Source of the DNA: Buchnera aphidicola (Cinara piceae)
Lineage (GTDB): Bacteria > Pseudomonadota > Gammaproteobacteria > Enterobacterales > Enterobacteriaceae
Length of the DNA stretch: 64,000 nt
NCBI RefSeq assembly: GCF_900699035.1
Contig: NZ_LR217739.1
Span: 248,001 to 312,000 of the forward strand
Direction of reading: 5' to 3'
Positions 51,041-60,414 of the stretch are shown here, piece after piece; position 1 is the first letter of the stretch; each line of letters starts with the position of its first letter. The translations under genes were made by a program, and so were the position numbers. The notes beneath the pieces were generated by a model, which was not told where the DNA came from, did no database searches, and was given only the letters and a program-made list of their open reading frames with translations.

Positions 51041-52350
51041 TTAACCTATATCAACAGAAATAGTTTGCCCATTTTTACTATAAAAAACTAATCTACTATC
51101 TATATTTACATTATCTCCAATCACAGATATAAATTGTATAATCTCTAAACCAGATCCAATTAATATAACTCCTTTTATAGAATAAAGAATTTTACTATTT
51201 TTCATAGTATATGTACCGGAAGTAAAAAAAATAAAATTTCCTAAAGTAATATCTACTTCCTTTCCACTAAAATTAACTGCATATATAAAAACATATTCTA
51301 AACTCTTAATAATATCTGTATATTTATCTTTACCAGCTATACATGGCATTGGAAGATGCTCATATGATTCTTTTCTTCCATTTTTAGTACTTTTACAATT
51401 CATTAAATGAGCATTCAACTTTTCTTATAAAAAAGATTTCAAAATTCCTTTTTTTAATTAATATTTTATATTGACCTCGCGCTCTCCATCATCAATATTG
51501 ATTAATCCCATAAAAATAAAAAGAGTAGAATTATCAACCACAGTATACAATGAAAAAGCAAATTTTTTTTTCCAATTTTTTAGAAAAAATAGATATTTTT
51601 TTATGAACAAAATCTCCTTCTAATCCATTATCTACCGGTCTCATGAAATAAAATTTCAAACCAAATAGAACTTAAAACAAAAATAAAACTACCAGTAGTA
51701 GAAGATTTTTCAAATAAAAAAACAAGAGTAATACAAATATCTGCTTGCGCCCAAAAATCAATTAATATTTCATTATTATTTTTTTTAAAAAAATCACTAA
51801 ATTGTAATCTATCCCCTCCCCACTATCACCTTTCTCATGAATATAATCTTATTTAACAATTATTCTAATAAAAATATTCACTAAAGGACGAATATCATGA
51901 GAAATAAAATTATTATCTGTTAAATCAATAATAACTTCTTCGTATTTGCATGTTAATGCGGGATAAATATCAATAACACAATAATCTTTTTTTTCTTACT
52001 AAAAAATAAATCTCCTTCAAAAAATAAATTTTTTTAAAAGAAAAATTTTTTATTGAATTAAATGGAGTATATATATGATTTATATATAAATATGATTCTT
52101 TTTAAAAAATATTTCAATCTATAACAGATAATAAAGAACAACCAAATTTAGTAGAATTAACTATATTACTTAATATACTAGAACTAGTATACGAAAAAAT
52201 AGAAGAAAAATTTTTTACTACTCTTGTTATTTATACTTTCATCAGAAAAATAAGTTCCTGATTTAATAGTTTTATTTTCTAATATCCATACTTCTTTTTC
52301 TTTGAATTGAAAATAAATATCACCAAAATCAACTTTTTTTATCCAACATA
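51041..52350 (-). pseudogene. tldD: Dead metalloprotease gene tldD
   Basis: TldD, with TldE, is a zinc protease acting on peptides such as microcin precursors and CcdA. The remains run in the minus direction in several frames. Near 52330 VDFGDIYFQFKEKEVWILEN aligns to [20 protein letters not shown]; near 51660 WFEILFHETGR aligns to the metal-site region WPGVLLHEAVGH, but breaks there so HExxxH is destroyed; GLEGDFVHKKISIFSKK and LYTVVDNSTLF follow in other frames. The C-terminal 125 codons (51041-51418) are still open (HLMNCKSTKNGRKESYEHLP, VKGATLIGSG-like KGVILIGSGLE). At least four frame changes and internal stops show it is a pseudogene, about nine tenths of the original length. Confidence 0.93.
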
Positions 52351-52362
52351 TTATTTAAAAAT

Positions 52363-52398
52363 AAAAAAATATGATCTTTAATAAGATCATATTTTTTT
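52363..52398. terminator. Perfect 16-base bidirectional hairpin
   Basis: AAAAAAATATGATCTT pairs exactly with its complement over a TAAT loop, giving A7 on one side and T7 on the other, so it can terminate on both strands. It lies just upstream of the tldD remnant and about 280 bases before aroQ, where neither current neighbour ends. It may be left from a lost gene. Confidence 0.65.
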
Positions 52399-52675
52399 AA
52401 AAAAAATATCTATCATAATTTAATATATCTTAAAATAATTAAGAAAATTAAATATTCTACATAATATATAGAAAATATTTATTTTGTAATATAAAAAAAT
52501 AATAAATAAGTTTTCTTTAAAGAAATATTTTTAAAAATATTCTATATAATATAAAATTAATTTTAATTAAAATAATTATTATAAAAAACTACATAATTAT
52601 TTCATTAAATGTTAATATATAAAATATATAATAATTATCACTTTTTATTAAAAATGTATAAAGATAGGAAATATT
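52399..52675. other. Spacer ahead of aroQ
   Basis: About 280 bases of A/T-rich DNA with no readable gene. It must hold the aroQ promoter. AGGA lies about 8 bases before the aroQ ATG. Confidence 0.5.
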
Positions 52676-53131
52676 ATGAAAAATAAATTTAAAATAATAA
52701 TAATTAATGGACCAAATTTAAATTTATTAGGTACAAGAGAACCGAAAATATACGGAAAACAAACATTGTCAGAAATAATAGACAAAACAAAAAAAGTTGC
52801 CAATGAATTACATATTAAATTATATGATTTTCAATCTAATGCGGAACACAAAATAGTAGAAAAAATACACGAGTGCAAAAAAATAAAAATACAATTTATT
52901 TTAATTAATCCGGGTGCATTTGCACATACTAGTATATCAATCAGAGATGCGCTTTTAGCAATACAAATCCCATTTTTTGAAATTCATATTTCTAATATAT
53001 TTTCAAGAGAGAATTTTCGTTCACACTCTTGGATATCTGATATATCTCGTGGAATTATATCTGGTTTTGGTTCTGATGGATATATTTGGGCGTTACACAC
53101 AGCTGTAAATATTTTATTAGCAAATAAATAA
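52676..53131 (+). CDS. aroQ: 3-dehydroquinate dehydratase, type II
   Basis: Third step of the shikimate pathway, leading to chorismate and the aromatic amino acids; it supports pheA in this window. The protein is 151 residues, usual for the type II family. [20 protein letters not shown] carries the catalytic Tyr and Arg loop; [15 protein letters not shown] and [17 protein letters not shown] hold the active-site Glu/His. E. coli itself uses the unrelated type I AroD, but many Enterobacterales relatives and Buchnera use AroQ. Confidence 0.97.
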   Translation: MKNKFKIIIINGPNLNLLGTREPKIYGKQTLSEIIDKTKKVANELHIKLYDFQSNAEHKIVEKIHECKKIKIQFILINPGAFAHTSISIRDALLAIQIPFFEIHISNIFSRENFRSHSWISDISRGIISGFGSDGYIWALHTAVNILLANK

Positions 53132-53171
53132 ATATAAACACTATGGAATAAATTTTTTTTAAAAAAATATT

Positions 53172-53480
53172 TTACTTGTTAATCTGTTTACTTTGATAAT
53201 AAATATTTAATTTTCTTCTCAACGTACCTCTATTAATACCTAAAATTAAAGCTGCTTTTGTTTGATTACCTCTTGTATATTGCATAACACTATCAAAAAG
53301 AGGTTTTTCTATTTCAGATAAAAGCATTTGATATAAATTATTTTTTTTATTTTTACATGTTATTAAAAAATAATTTTTTAAAGCAATTTCAATATAATGA
53401 ATTAAAGGAGTATAGAATACTTTTTTATTAAAAATATTTGATACTATATACTTACTAGGATTTTTTCTATTATTTAGCAT
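53172..53480 (-). CDS. fis: Nucleoid-associated regulator Fis
   Basis: Fis bends DNA and activates rRNA and tRNA promoters. The C-terminal two thirds match E. coli closely: IALKNYFLI, LYQMLLSEIEKPLFDSVMQY, and the helix-turn-helix GNQTKAALILGINRGTLRRK. The N-terminal beta-hairpin arms are divergent. The open frame extends to 53561, but the ATG at 53480 gives 102 residues (E. coli 98) and is preferred on length; only a weak TAAG precedes it. In E. coli dusB precedes fis; it is not here. Confidence 0.94.
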   Translation of the reverse strand: MLNNRKNPSKYIVSNIFNKKVFYTPLIHYIEIALKNYFLITCKNKKNNLYQMLLSEIEKPLFDSVMQYTRGNQTKAALILGINRGTLRRKLNIYYQSKQINK

Positions 53481-53644
53481 ATATTTACTTAATTGTTTTG
53501 TACATGATAAATTCTTAATATAAAGATATATATAAAATTTTAATATTATAAACAAATACATTAATTTAATAATTATTAATTATATCGTATATAAAAAATA
53601 GATTTTATGCAACTAAATTATATTATAATTATATAAAATATACA

Positions 53645-54609
53645 TTATTTCATATCTTCTGAATATAAAAAATTGATTAATCGCATCATATCTGTTGGTG
53701 GGTTAACTAACCAAGTTTTTTTTTTATTAATAACTGGATGAATAAAACCTAACATTCTAGAATGTAACGCAGGCCTAGAAAATTTTAAAACAAAATTATA
53801 CATTTTATCCGAAATATCTAAAAAATTTAATTTTATACCTTTATAATATAGTTTATCACCAAATACAGGGTGAAAAATAGAAGACAAATGTACTCTAATT
53901 TGATGCGTTCTTCCTGTTTTTAACTGCACACGAAGATATGTATAATTTCTAAAAATTGTAATAACTTTATAATAAGTTAAAGCTGATTTTCCACCTATAC
54001 CAACAGTCATCATAGTTCTACGGTAAATATTTCTTTTAATGGGGCGATCAATAAAACCATCTTGCTCAATTCGGCCAATAACAATTACATCATATTCTTT
54101 TATTACTTTTCGTTTTTTAAATAAAGAAATTAAATAGTTATATGAATCAGCAGTCTTAGCTACTACTAATAAACCTGAAGTGTTTCGATCTAATCTATGA
54201 ACAATACCAGCTCTAGGTAAAGTTATACTATTTTTATAATGATAAATTAAAGCATTAAATAACGTACCTGAAATATTTCCATAACCTAAATGTACTACCA
54301 AATTAAAGGGTTTGTTAAGTACTAATATTTCAGAATCTTCAAAAATAATATCTAAAAATATATTCTCTTTTTTTATTTTAATACAATTAAAATCTTTTTT
54401 TATACAAATGGAAATTTTATCTTTAAAAAAAATTTTTTTTTTGGAGAAGTTATAACATTATTGTTTACTACGATATATCCTGATAAAATCCATTTTTTTA
54501 TACACGAACGAGAAACGGAGGAAATAAGTTTTACCAATATTTTATCTAATCTATATGGTTGTAATTTTAAATCAGGAACAATAAAATTTAATTTAGTTAT
54601 ATTAGACAT
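53645..54609 (-). pseudogene. rluD: 23S rRNA pseudouridine synthase RluD, frameshifted in an A10T8 tract
   Basis: RluD makes pseudouridines 1911, 1915 and 1917 in helix 69, important for 50S assembly and termination. The N-terminal S4-like domain is in one frame (PYRLDKILVKLI, SRSCIKKWILSGYIVVNN). It goes out of frame at a minus-strand AAAAAAAAAATTTTTTTT (54425-54442). The next frame opens at once with KDKISICIKKDFN, then EDSEILVLNKPFNLVVHLGY, IVHRLDRNTSGLLVVAKT (catalytic Asp) and LKTGRTHQIRVHLSS. One extra A (or T) rejoins them into about 320 residues, the E. coli length of 326. No other lesion is seen, so slippage rescue, recent loss or a read error are all possible. Confidence 0.9.
54425..54442 (-). 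other. A10T8 tract at the rluD frame break
   Basis: On the coding (minus) strand ten A are followed by eight T. A single added base in either run restores the RluD frame (PKKKIFFKD or PKKKFFFKD). Confidence 0.88.
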
Positions 54610-54877
54610 TTAATACCTATTAAAAGGACATTTTTTAAAAAAATTCATTACATATTATATATGATCATATATTATGATATTTTATCTATATTTTAAATAG
54701 TTTAACAGATATATAATATTTTATATATAAAAAATATTATTTTAATTAATTAAAATAAAAAAAATAATATATTTATATTTATAAAATGTGTATTTATAAA
54801 AATAAAAAAAATATACTGTTTAAAAAAATATATATATTTATATAATAATTTTTTTTATTGCATTTTTAACAATATTT

Positions 54878-57535
54878 ATGGATATCAGTTTTATGAAAAC
54901 AGATGAAATTCGTTCTTTATTTTTACAATTTTTTAATGAAAAAAAACATACTATTGTTTCAAGTAGCTCTTTAATTCCTAAAAATGATGATAGTTTATTA
55001 TTTACAAACGCTGGAATGAATCAATTCAAAAATATTTATCTAGGATATAAAAAAAAAAATCAATCATCTTTCACTAGTTCTCAATACTGTATTCGAACAG
55101 GAGGAAAACATGATGATTTTAAAAAAGTTGGTTATGAACCTTATCATCATACATTATTTGAAATGTTAGGAAATTTTAGTTTTGGGGAATATTTTAAAGA
55201 AAAAGCTATTATATATGCTTGGGAATTTTTAACAGATAAAAAATGGTTACAACTATCAAAAAAAAAAATATGGGTTACATATTATTATGAAGACTATGAA
55301 ACAAAAAATATTTGGCTAAATATCATTAACTTACCGTCTGATCATTTAATCGCAATATATGATAAAAATGATATGAAATATAATTCTGATAATTTTTGGA
55401 GAATGGGGGATTTAGGTCCATGCGGGCCTTGTACAGAAATTTTTTATAATACAAGAAAAAAAAATACAAACATCCAGATTATAAAAAATAGTCATGAATT
55501 AAAAAAAAATTGTTTAGAAATTTGGAATTTAGTATTTATGCAATTTAATCAGATTACAATAGATAAAATGATTAAACTACCAATTCCATCAGTAGATACT
55601 GGAATGGGTTTAGAACGTATTTCTGCAATTTTACAGAATGTATCTTCAAGTTATCAAACAGACAATTTTATTACATTAATTCAATTAATTAAAGAAAAAT
55701 TAAAAATCAAAAAAAAAAATAATGTTTCATTAAAAATTATTTCAGATCATATTCGAACATCTTCTTGTTTAATTTCTGAGAATATTATTCCTGGTAATGA
55801 AGGAAGAAGCTATGTATTAAGGAGAATTATTAGAAGAGCATTGAGTCATGGATATTTTCTAGATTTGAAAAAACCATTTTTTTATAAATTATCTAAATTT
55901 ATCATTTATAGTTTTAAAAAAATTAATTCTGACTTTAATATTTATAATCAAATTCATAACATAAAAAATGTTCTATTTACTGAAGAAAAACAATTTCATC
56001 TTATTTTAAAAAATGGAATGAATAAATTAAAAAAGGAAATTAAAAAACAAAAAAATAATAAATTATGTGAAAAAAAAATATTCTATTTATATGATACTTT
56101 TGGATTACCCCTTGAAATTACTCAAGACATTTGCAGAGAAAAAAAAATAACAATTAATATAGCTAAATTAAATAAAATTTTTTATTCAAACAAAAAAAAA
56201 CAAAAAAAAAATAAAAAAACAAAAAAAAATTCATATTTAATGTTTATCACCAAAAAATCTATTTTTGATGGTTATAATGAATATATAAAAAAAACTAAAG
56301 TAATTCAAATTATTTATAAAAATCAAATTGTTTCTTGTTTAAAAAATAAATATATAGGAATTTTAGTATTAGAAATAACACCTTTTTATGGTGAATCCAG
56401 TGGACAAATAGGAGATTCTGGTGAAATTATTAGTGATAATGGAATATTTATAGTTGAAAAAACAAAAAAAAATGGAAATTTTATAGCTCATATTGGATTT
56501 ATAAAAACAGGATTTATAAAAATAAAAGATATTGTACAAGCTAAAGTTAATATTAAAAAAAGAAAAAAAATACAATCAAATCATACTTCTACGCATTTAT
56601 TACATTTCGCATTAAATAAAATCTTTAAATCAAAAATTAATCAAAAAGGATCACTGATCAATGATAAATATTTAAGATTTGATTTTCAATATAATAAAGA
56701 TATTACAGAAAAAAATATAAATAATTTAGAAATTATAGTAAATAAAAAAATTCAAAAAAACATACCAATAAATGCTATTATTACTTCACTTAAAAAAGCA
56801 AAAAAAAACAATGTTATATATTTACCATCAAAAAAATATAAAAAAACAGTACGTATAATTGATATTAAAGATATTTCTACTGAATTATGTAGCGGAACAC
56901 ATCATGATAATACTGGTCAAATTGGATTTTTTAAAATTATTTCATATAAAAAAACTGGACATCAAACAAAACGAATCAAAGCAATAACAGGAATAAAAGT
57001 AATTAAATATTTTCATAAAAAAACAAAAAAAGAAAAAAAAATAGAAAATCTATTTACAAATAATAAAAATAATATTTATCAATCCATAAAAAAAATTATT
57101 AATAATTTCAATGATATCAAGAAAGAAAATACAAAACTAATAAACCAAAATATTTTACAAATTTCTGCAAATTTAATATCAACCGCATATTTTTTTAAAA
57201 AAATATTTTTTATTATTAAAACTGTATCTTATCAAAAACATAAAATTATTAGAAAAATATCGGATATTGTTAAAGAGAAATTAAAAAAAGTAATTATTAT
57301 ATTACTTAATAAAAACGCAACTATAATAACATTTTTAATTAATATTACAAAAAATATAATAAAAAAGATTTGTACTTTAAAAATAATGAAAATTATATTC
57401 TCAATATTGCCGGGGCAGGGAGGGGGGAAAAAAAATATTGTAGAAGGAAAATTAACGAATAAAAAAATACATTCACATCAAATAAAAGAAATAAAAATAA
57501 AAATAATAAAATACATAAAAAAGCAAATTAAATAA
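54878..57535 (+). CDS. alaS: Alanyl-tRNA synthetase
   Basis: Charges tRNA-Ala by its G3-U70 pair and edits Ser/Gly. The protein is 885 residues (E. coli 876). The class II core has FTNAGMNQFKNIYLGYKKK, HHTLFEMLGNFSFGEYFKE (motif 2 region) and VDTGMGLERISAIL (motif 3). The editing domain zinc motif HTSTHLLHFAL and ELCSGTHHDNTG are intact, and GQGGGKKNIVEGK is in the C-Ala domain. A Lys/Asn-rich insertion (near residues 440-455) is low complexity. An ATG at 54893 (MKTDEIRS) is another possible start and aligns slightly better; neither has a clear ribosome-binding site. csrA follows as in E. coli. Confidence 0.97.
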   Translation: MDISFMKTDEIRSLFLQFFNEKKHTIVSSSSLIPKNDDSLLFTNAGMNQFKNIYLGYKKKNQSSFTSSQYCIRTGGKHDDFKKVGYEPYHHTLFEMLGNFSFGEYFKEKAIIYAWEFLTDKKWLQLSKKKIWVTYYYEDYETKNIWLNIINLPSDHLIAIYDKNDMKYNSDNFWRMGDLGPCGPCTEIFYNTRKKNTNIQIIKNSHELKKNCLEIWNLVFMQFNQITIDKMIKLPIPSVDTGMGLERISAILQNVSSSYQTDNFITLIQLIKEKLKIKKKNNVSLKIISDHIRTSSCLISENIIPGNEGRSYVLRRIIRRALSHGYFLDLKKPFFYKLSKFIIYSFKKINSDFNIYNQIHNIKNVLFTEEKQFHLILKNGMNKLKKEIKKQKNNKLCEKKIFYLYDTFGLPLEITQDICREKKITINIAKLNKIFYSNKKKQKKNKKTKKNSYLMFITKKSIFDGYNEYIKKTKVIQIIYKNQIVSCLKNKYIGILVLEITPFYGESSGQIGDSGEIISDNGIFIVEKTKKNGNFIAHIGFIKTGFIKIKDIVQAKVNIKKRKKIQSNHTSTHLLHFALNKIFKSKINQKGSLINDKYLRFDFQYNKDITEKNINNLEIIVNKKIQKNIPINAIITSLKKAKKNNVIYLPSKKYKKTVRIIDIKDISTELCSGTHHDNTGQIGFFKIISYKKTGHQTKRIKAITGIKVIKYFHKKTKKEKKIENLFTNNKNNIYQSIKKIINNFNDIKKENTKLINQNILQISANLISTAYFFKKIFFIIKTVSYQKHKIIRKISDIVKEKLKKVIIILLNKNATIITFLINITKNIIKKICTLKIMKIIFSILPGQGGGKKNIVEGKLTNKKIHSHQIKEIKIKIIKYIKKQIK

Positions 57536-57661
57536 TAAAATTTATTAATAATTAAAAATATAATCTATATACGATCTATATAAATATTTAATTTAATTAA
57601 TATAAATTTATTTAAAAATTTATAAATATATATCTGATTTTTTGAAAAGGAAAAAAAAGGA

Positions 57662-57847
57662 ATGCTTATTTTAACTCGTCGCATTGGCGAAACATTAATA
57701 ATCGGCGATGAAATAATGATAACAATTTTAGGAATAAAAGGAAATCAAATTCGCGTTGGTATTAATGCTCCAAAAGAAATACCAGTACATAGAGAAGAAA
57801 TATATAAAAGGATTCAATTAGAAAAAAAAATATTACAGAAAATATAA
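57662..57847 (+). CDS. csrA: Carbon storage regulator CsrA
   Basis: CsrA is an RNA-binding dimer that blocks ribosome access at GGA motifs. The 61 residues equal E. coli. [20 protein letters not shown] and [20 protein letters not shown] include the RNA-contacting strand and Arg44-equivalent. The leader holds two AAGGA elements (57647-57651 and 57657-57661) flanking the start, which could act both as Shine-Dalgarno and as CsrA-binding sites. The order alaS-csrA-tRNA-Ser-tRNA-Arg matches E. coli. Confidence 0.98.
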   Translation: MLILTRRIGETLIIGDEIMITILGIKGNQIRVGINAPKEIPVHREEIYKRIQLEKKILQKI

Positions 57848-57862
57848 AAAAAAATAATACTA

Positions 57863-57894
57863 TACTGTATTTTGTTCACATTCAAAATACAGTA
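57863..57894 (+). terminator. Hairpin after csrA
   Basis: TACTGTATTTTG pairs exactly with CAAAATACAGTA over an 8-base loop, 15 bases past the csrA stop. The following AAACAATTTTC is a weak T tract, so it may be a partial terminator or 3'-end stabiliser. Confidence 0.6.
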
Positions 57895-58016
57895 AAACAA
57901 TTTTCTTAAAAAATATTTACTAAATTAATATATTTTTTAAAAAAATTACTAATAAATAGAATTAATAATATAATATCTAATATTTATTTAAAATAAAATA
58001 TACAATTAAATTTCAT

Positions 58017-58047
58017 TTGACTTATTTTATAAAAAAAGTAATATAGT
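58017..58047 (+). promoter_or_regulatory. Possible promoter of tRNA-Ser(GCU)-Arg(ACG)
   Basis: TTGACT (58017-58022; five of six -35 consensus bases) is followed after 19 bases by TATAGT (58042-58047; five of six -10 bases). Transcription would begin about 15 bases before the tRNA-Ser 5' end. The spacing is longer than ideal. Confidence 0.4.
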
Positions 58048-58070
58048 TATTATTATTTATAATAAATATT

Positions 58071-58157
58071 GGTGAGATGGCCGAGTGGCTTAAGGCGCTC
58101 CCCTGCTAAAGGAGTATGTATTAAAATGCATCGAGGGTTCAAATCCCTCTCTCACCA
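58071..58157 (+). tRNA. tRNA-Ser (GCU)
   Basis: An 87-base class II tRNA. The acceptor GGTGAGA pairs with TCTCACC; the discriminator is A rather than the G of E. coli serV. The anticodon loop CTGCTAA gives GCU, on stem CTCCC/AGGAG with a C31-A39 mismatch next to the loop. A long variable arm is present. Confidence 0.96.
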
Positions 58158-58181
58158 CAAAAAAAGAATCATATTATTTAT

Positions 58182-58255
58182 GCATCCGTAGCTTAGTTGG
58201 ATAGAGCACTCGGCTACGAACCGAGAGGTTGGAGGTTCGAATCCCCCCGGATGCA
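58182..58255 (+). tRNA. tRNA-Arg (ACG)
   Basis: A 74-base tRNA. The acceptor GCATCCG pairs with CGGATGC, discriminator A. Anticodon stem CTCGG/CCGAG closes loop CTACGAA (anticodon ACG, expected to be edited to ICG by TadA). It follows tRNA-Ser(GCU) by 24 bases, like serV-argV in E. coli. Confidence 0.98.
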
Positions 58256-58354
58256 TAAATAATATTATTTTTAAATATAAATGAAATAATTTTACATCTG
58301 TAATTTTTTTTATAAAATAATAAAATTATTTTAAAGACAGTTAGGTATTATATT

Positions 58355-59083
58355 ATGTATATTCCTAGACTCTATTTCAATCAATTTATCAATCTTGACA
58401 CAATTATAGAATTAAAAAAAAATACTATACATTATTGTTTAAAAGTAATCAAACTAAGAATAAACAGTATTATTCATATATTCAATAATACAAATTACAT
58501 TTTTATATCTAAAATAATATATATAAAAAAAAATAAAATTTTTGTTAAAATAATAGAAAAAAAAAAAGATGATAAAGAATCACCAATAAATATTCATTTA
58601 GGACAAATAGTTTCTAAAAAAATGAATATTACAATTGAAAAATCAGTGGAGTTAGGTGTAAAAACAATTACTCCAATTATATCTAGAAATAAAAAATTCG
58701 ATAAACAAAAAAAAAATATTATTTTAAAAAAAAATTATCACTGGAATAAAATAATAATTTCTGCATGTTCTCAATCACAAAGAAATATTTTACCTATTTT
58801 AAATAACCCATGCTCAATATATGAGTGGTGTAATTTAATACCCTATAAATCTACTAAAATTATTTGTAATTTAAATTCTATTAATAAAATTCATAATATT
58901 CCTTATAAATATAAAAATATTTATATATTAATTGGGTCAGAAACAGGATTTAATGAAAAAGAAATAAAATATACACAAGAAAAAAATTTTTTAAATGTTT
59001 CTTTAGGACCTAGAGTTTTAAGAACGGAAACAGCTAGTATGGTAGCTATAACAGCATTACAAATATATTTCGGGGATATATAA
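58355..59083 (+). CDS. rsmE: 16S rRNA m3U1498 methyltransferase RsmE
   Basis: Methylates N3 of U1498 in 16S rRNA. It is a SPOUT-family enzyme of 242 residues (E. coli 243). An N-terminal PUA-like domain (MYIPRLYFNQFINL) is followed by the knot domain: ACSQSQRNILPIL (E. coli ACEQCGRN), ILIGSETGFNEKEI and LGPRVLRTETASMVAITALQ. The SAM-loop usually reads IGPEGG; here it is IGSETG, so Pro and one Gly are lost although flanking residues hold. No gshB or endA neighbour as in E. coli. Confidence 0.94.
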   Translation: MYIPRLYFNQFINLDTIIELKKNTIHYCLKVIKLRINSIIHIFNNTNYIFISKIIYIKKNKIFVKIIEKKKDDKESPINIHLGQIVSKKMNITIEKSVELGVKTITPIISRNKKFDKQKKNIILKKNYHWNKIIISACSQSQRNILPILNNPCSIYEWCNLIPYKSTKIICNLNSINKIHNIPYKYKNIYILIGSETGFNEKEIKYTQEKNFLNVSLGPRVLRTETASMVAITALQIYFGDI

Positions 59084-59132
59084 TTCAATTATATTAATAA
59101 TACAAAAAAAAGAAAAAATAATATTAAAAATA

Positions 59133-59426
59133 TTATTCTTTCATTAAAGATTTGTTAATCATTTCAGTTAATACTAACATTCTAGACTTTAAATGTTTAA
59201 CGCAATGCATTGATTTTTGTTTTTCTATTTCTAACTCATAACAAACATTTAAAGCGGTAATAAAAATTAATTGTTCTATATTTGAAACACCTGTTTTTTC
59301 CTTTAAATCTTCTAATCGTTTACTTAAAATATTCGCTATATAATGTAAATCAGAAGAATTATTATCAGGACAATTCACTCGTATAAAACGTCCAAATACT
59401 TCTATATCAATAGATTTCAATGACAT
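59133..59426 (-). CDS. zapA: Cell division protein ZapA
   Basis: ZapA crosslinks FtsZ filaments in the division ring. The protein is 97 residues (E. coli 109). IDIEVFGRFIRVNCPDNNSS, LSKRLEDLKEKTGVSNIEQL and FITALNVCYELEIEK match the family; the C-terminal coiled coil is shorter. In E. coli 6S RNA (ssrS) follows zapA; only 50 bases separate zapA from rsmE here, so ssrS is absent at this place. Confidence 0.94.
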   Translation of the reverse strand: MSLKSIDIEVFGRFIRVNCPDNNSSDLHYIANILSKRLEDLKEKTGVSNIEQLIFITALNVCYELEIEKQKSMHCVKHLKSRMLVLTEMINKSLMKE

Positions 59427-59516
59427 AAATTATTTCTCTATAAAAATAGATTAAAAAATATTAATAATAATATTGTATTATAAAATTTTTAAAAATATAT
59501 TTTTATATTTTGATTA

Positions 59517-60170
59517 TTAATATATTTCTTTTATTTGATCTGCATAACTAACTAATAATAAATCAGCTTTTCTAATGCAGAATAAACCAACAGAAACAAT
59601 TCCAGGTAAATTATTAAGAGTTTTTTCTAAATCAATAGAATTTTTTATATATAAATTATGTATATCAATAATACAATGTCCGTTATCTGTAATAAAGTTC
59701 TCTCTATATTTTGGCATTCCACCTAACTTAATGATTTCTTCAGAAATTTTTCTTAATGCCATAGGAATCACTTCAAGGGGAAATGAATAACAATCAAAAT
59801 GTCTGACATATTTTGATTTATCGATTATACATATAAATTTTTTTGCAACCGAGGATATAATTTTTTCACGAGTTAATGCTCCTCCAGCACCTTTTATCAT
59901 TTCCATTGAAGTGTTCACTTTATCGGCACTATCAATGTAAATATCTAAATGTTCTAAACTATTCAAATCTATAATAGGTATATTGTGTTTTCTTAACTTT
60001 TTTTCTGAACGTATAGATCCAGGAACTACCCCACGAATAGAAGATGAAATTTTCGATAATTCTTTAATAAAATAATTTATTGTAGAACCTGATCCAATTC
60101 CAATAATTGCATTTTTAGGGACATATTTTAAAGCAAACTTTGCTACAGATTTTTTTAACGTATTAAACAT
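59517..60170 (-). CDS. rpiA: Ribose-5-phosphate isomerase A
   Basis: Interconverts ribulose 5-phosphate and ribose 5-phosphate in the pentose phosphate pathway, downstream of zwf in this window. The protein is 217 residues (E. coli 219). The phosphate loop IGIGSGSTINYFI, DSADKVNTSMEMIKGAGGALTRE trimmed to its core (IKGAGGALTREK, catalytic Glu), and VGLFCIRKADLLLV are clear. The start at 60170 is chosen because GGAGA lies 7 bases before it; the ATG at 60188 precedes that site. One substitution is in the usual DGADE motif, which reads DSADK. Confidence 0.95.
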   Translation of the reverse strand: MFNTLKKSVAKFALKYVPKNAIIGIGSGSTINYFIKELSKISSSIRGVVPGSIRSEKKLRKHNIPIIDLNSLEHLDIYIDSADKVNTSMEMIKGAGGALTREKIISSVAKKFICIIDKSKYVRHFDCYSFPLEVIPMALRKISEEIIKLGGMPKYRENFITDNGHCIIDIHNLYIKNSIDLEKTLNNLPGIVSVGLFCIRKADLLLVSYADQIKEIY

Positions 60171-60223
60171 ATATTCTCCAACATACATTAAAAACTATGC
60201 TATTAATGATATTAAATAAAATT

Positions 60224-60243
60224 ATTTCTATAAATATAGAAAT
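60224..60243 (-). terminator. Terminator-like hairpin after the Met-Leu-Gln tRNA operon
   Basis: ATTTCTATA pairs with TATAGAAAT; on the minus strand it is followed by AATTTTATTT. It lies about 55 bases beyond the tRNA-Gln 3' end and ahead of rpiA. Confidence 0.5.
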
Positions 60244-60297
60244 CAAGAATAAATACATAAAAAAATAATTATAATAATTTTTATAAGAAAATATTAT

Positions 60298-60369
60298 CTG
60301 GGGTACCTGGATTCGAACCAGGGATGCCGGTATCAAAAACCGGTGCCGTAACCTCTTGGCTATACCCCA
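60298..60369 (-). tRNA. tRNA-Gln (UUG)
   Basis: A 72-base tRNA nearly identical to E. coli glnU in its anticodon arm. The acceptor TGGGGTA pairs with TACCCCA (U1-A72, as expected for Gln), discriminator G. Stem CCGGT/ACCGG closes loop TTTTGAT (anticodon TTG). Last in the Met-Leu-Gln operon; its cognate synthetase gene glnS lies about 480 bases away. Confidence 0.98.
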
Positions 60370-60414
60370 AAAATTTTATATTTATAAAAAATATTATTAA
60401 ACACAATATTATCA

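Noticed and set aside
53481..53561. N-terminal extension of fis
   Set aside because: The extra 27 residues are hydrophobic low-complexity sequence with no counterpart in Fis.
59084..59132. 6S RNA next to zapA
   Set aside because: Only 49 bases separate zapA from rsmE, too short for ssrS.
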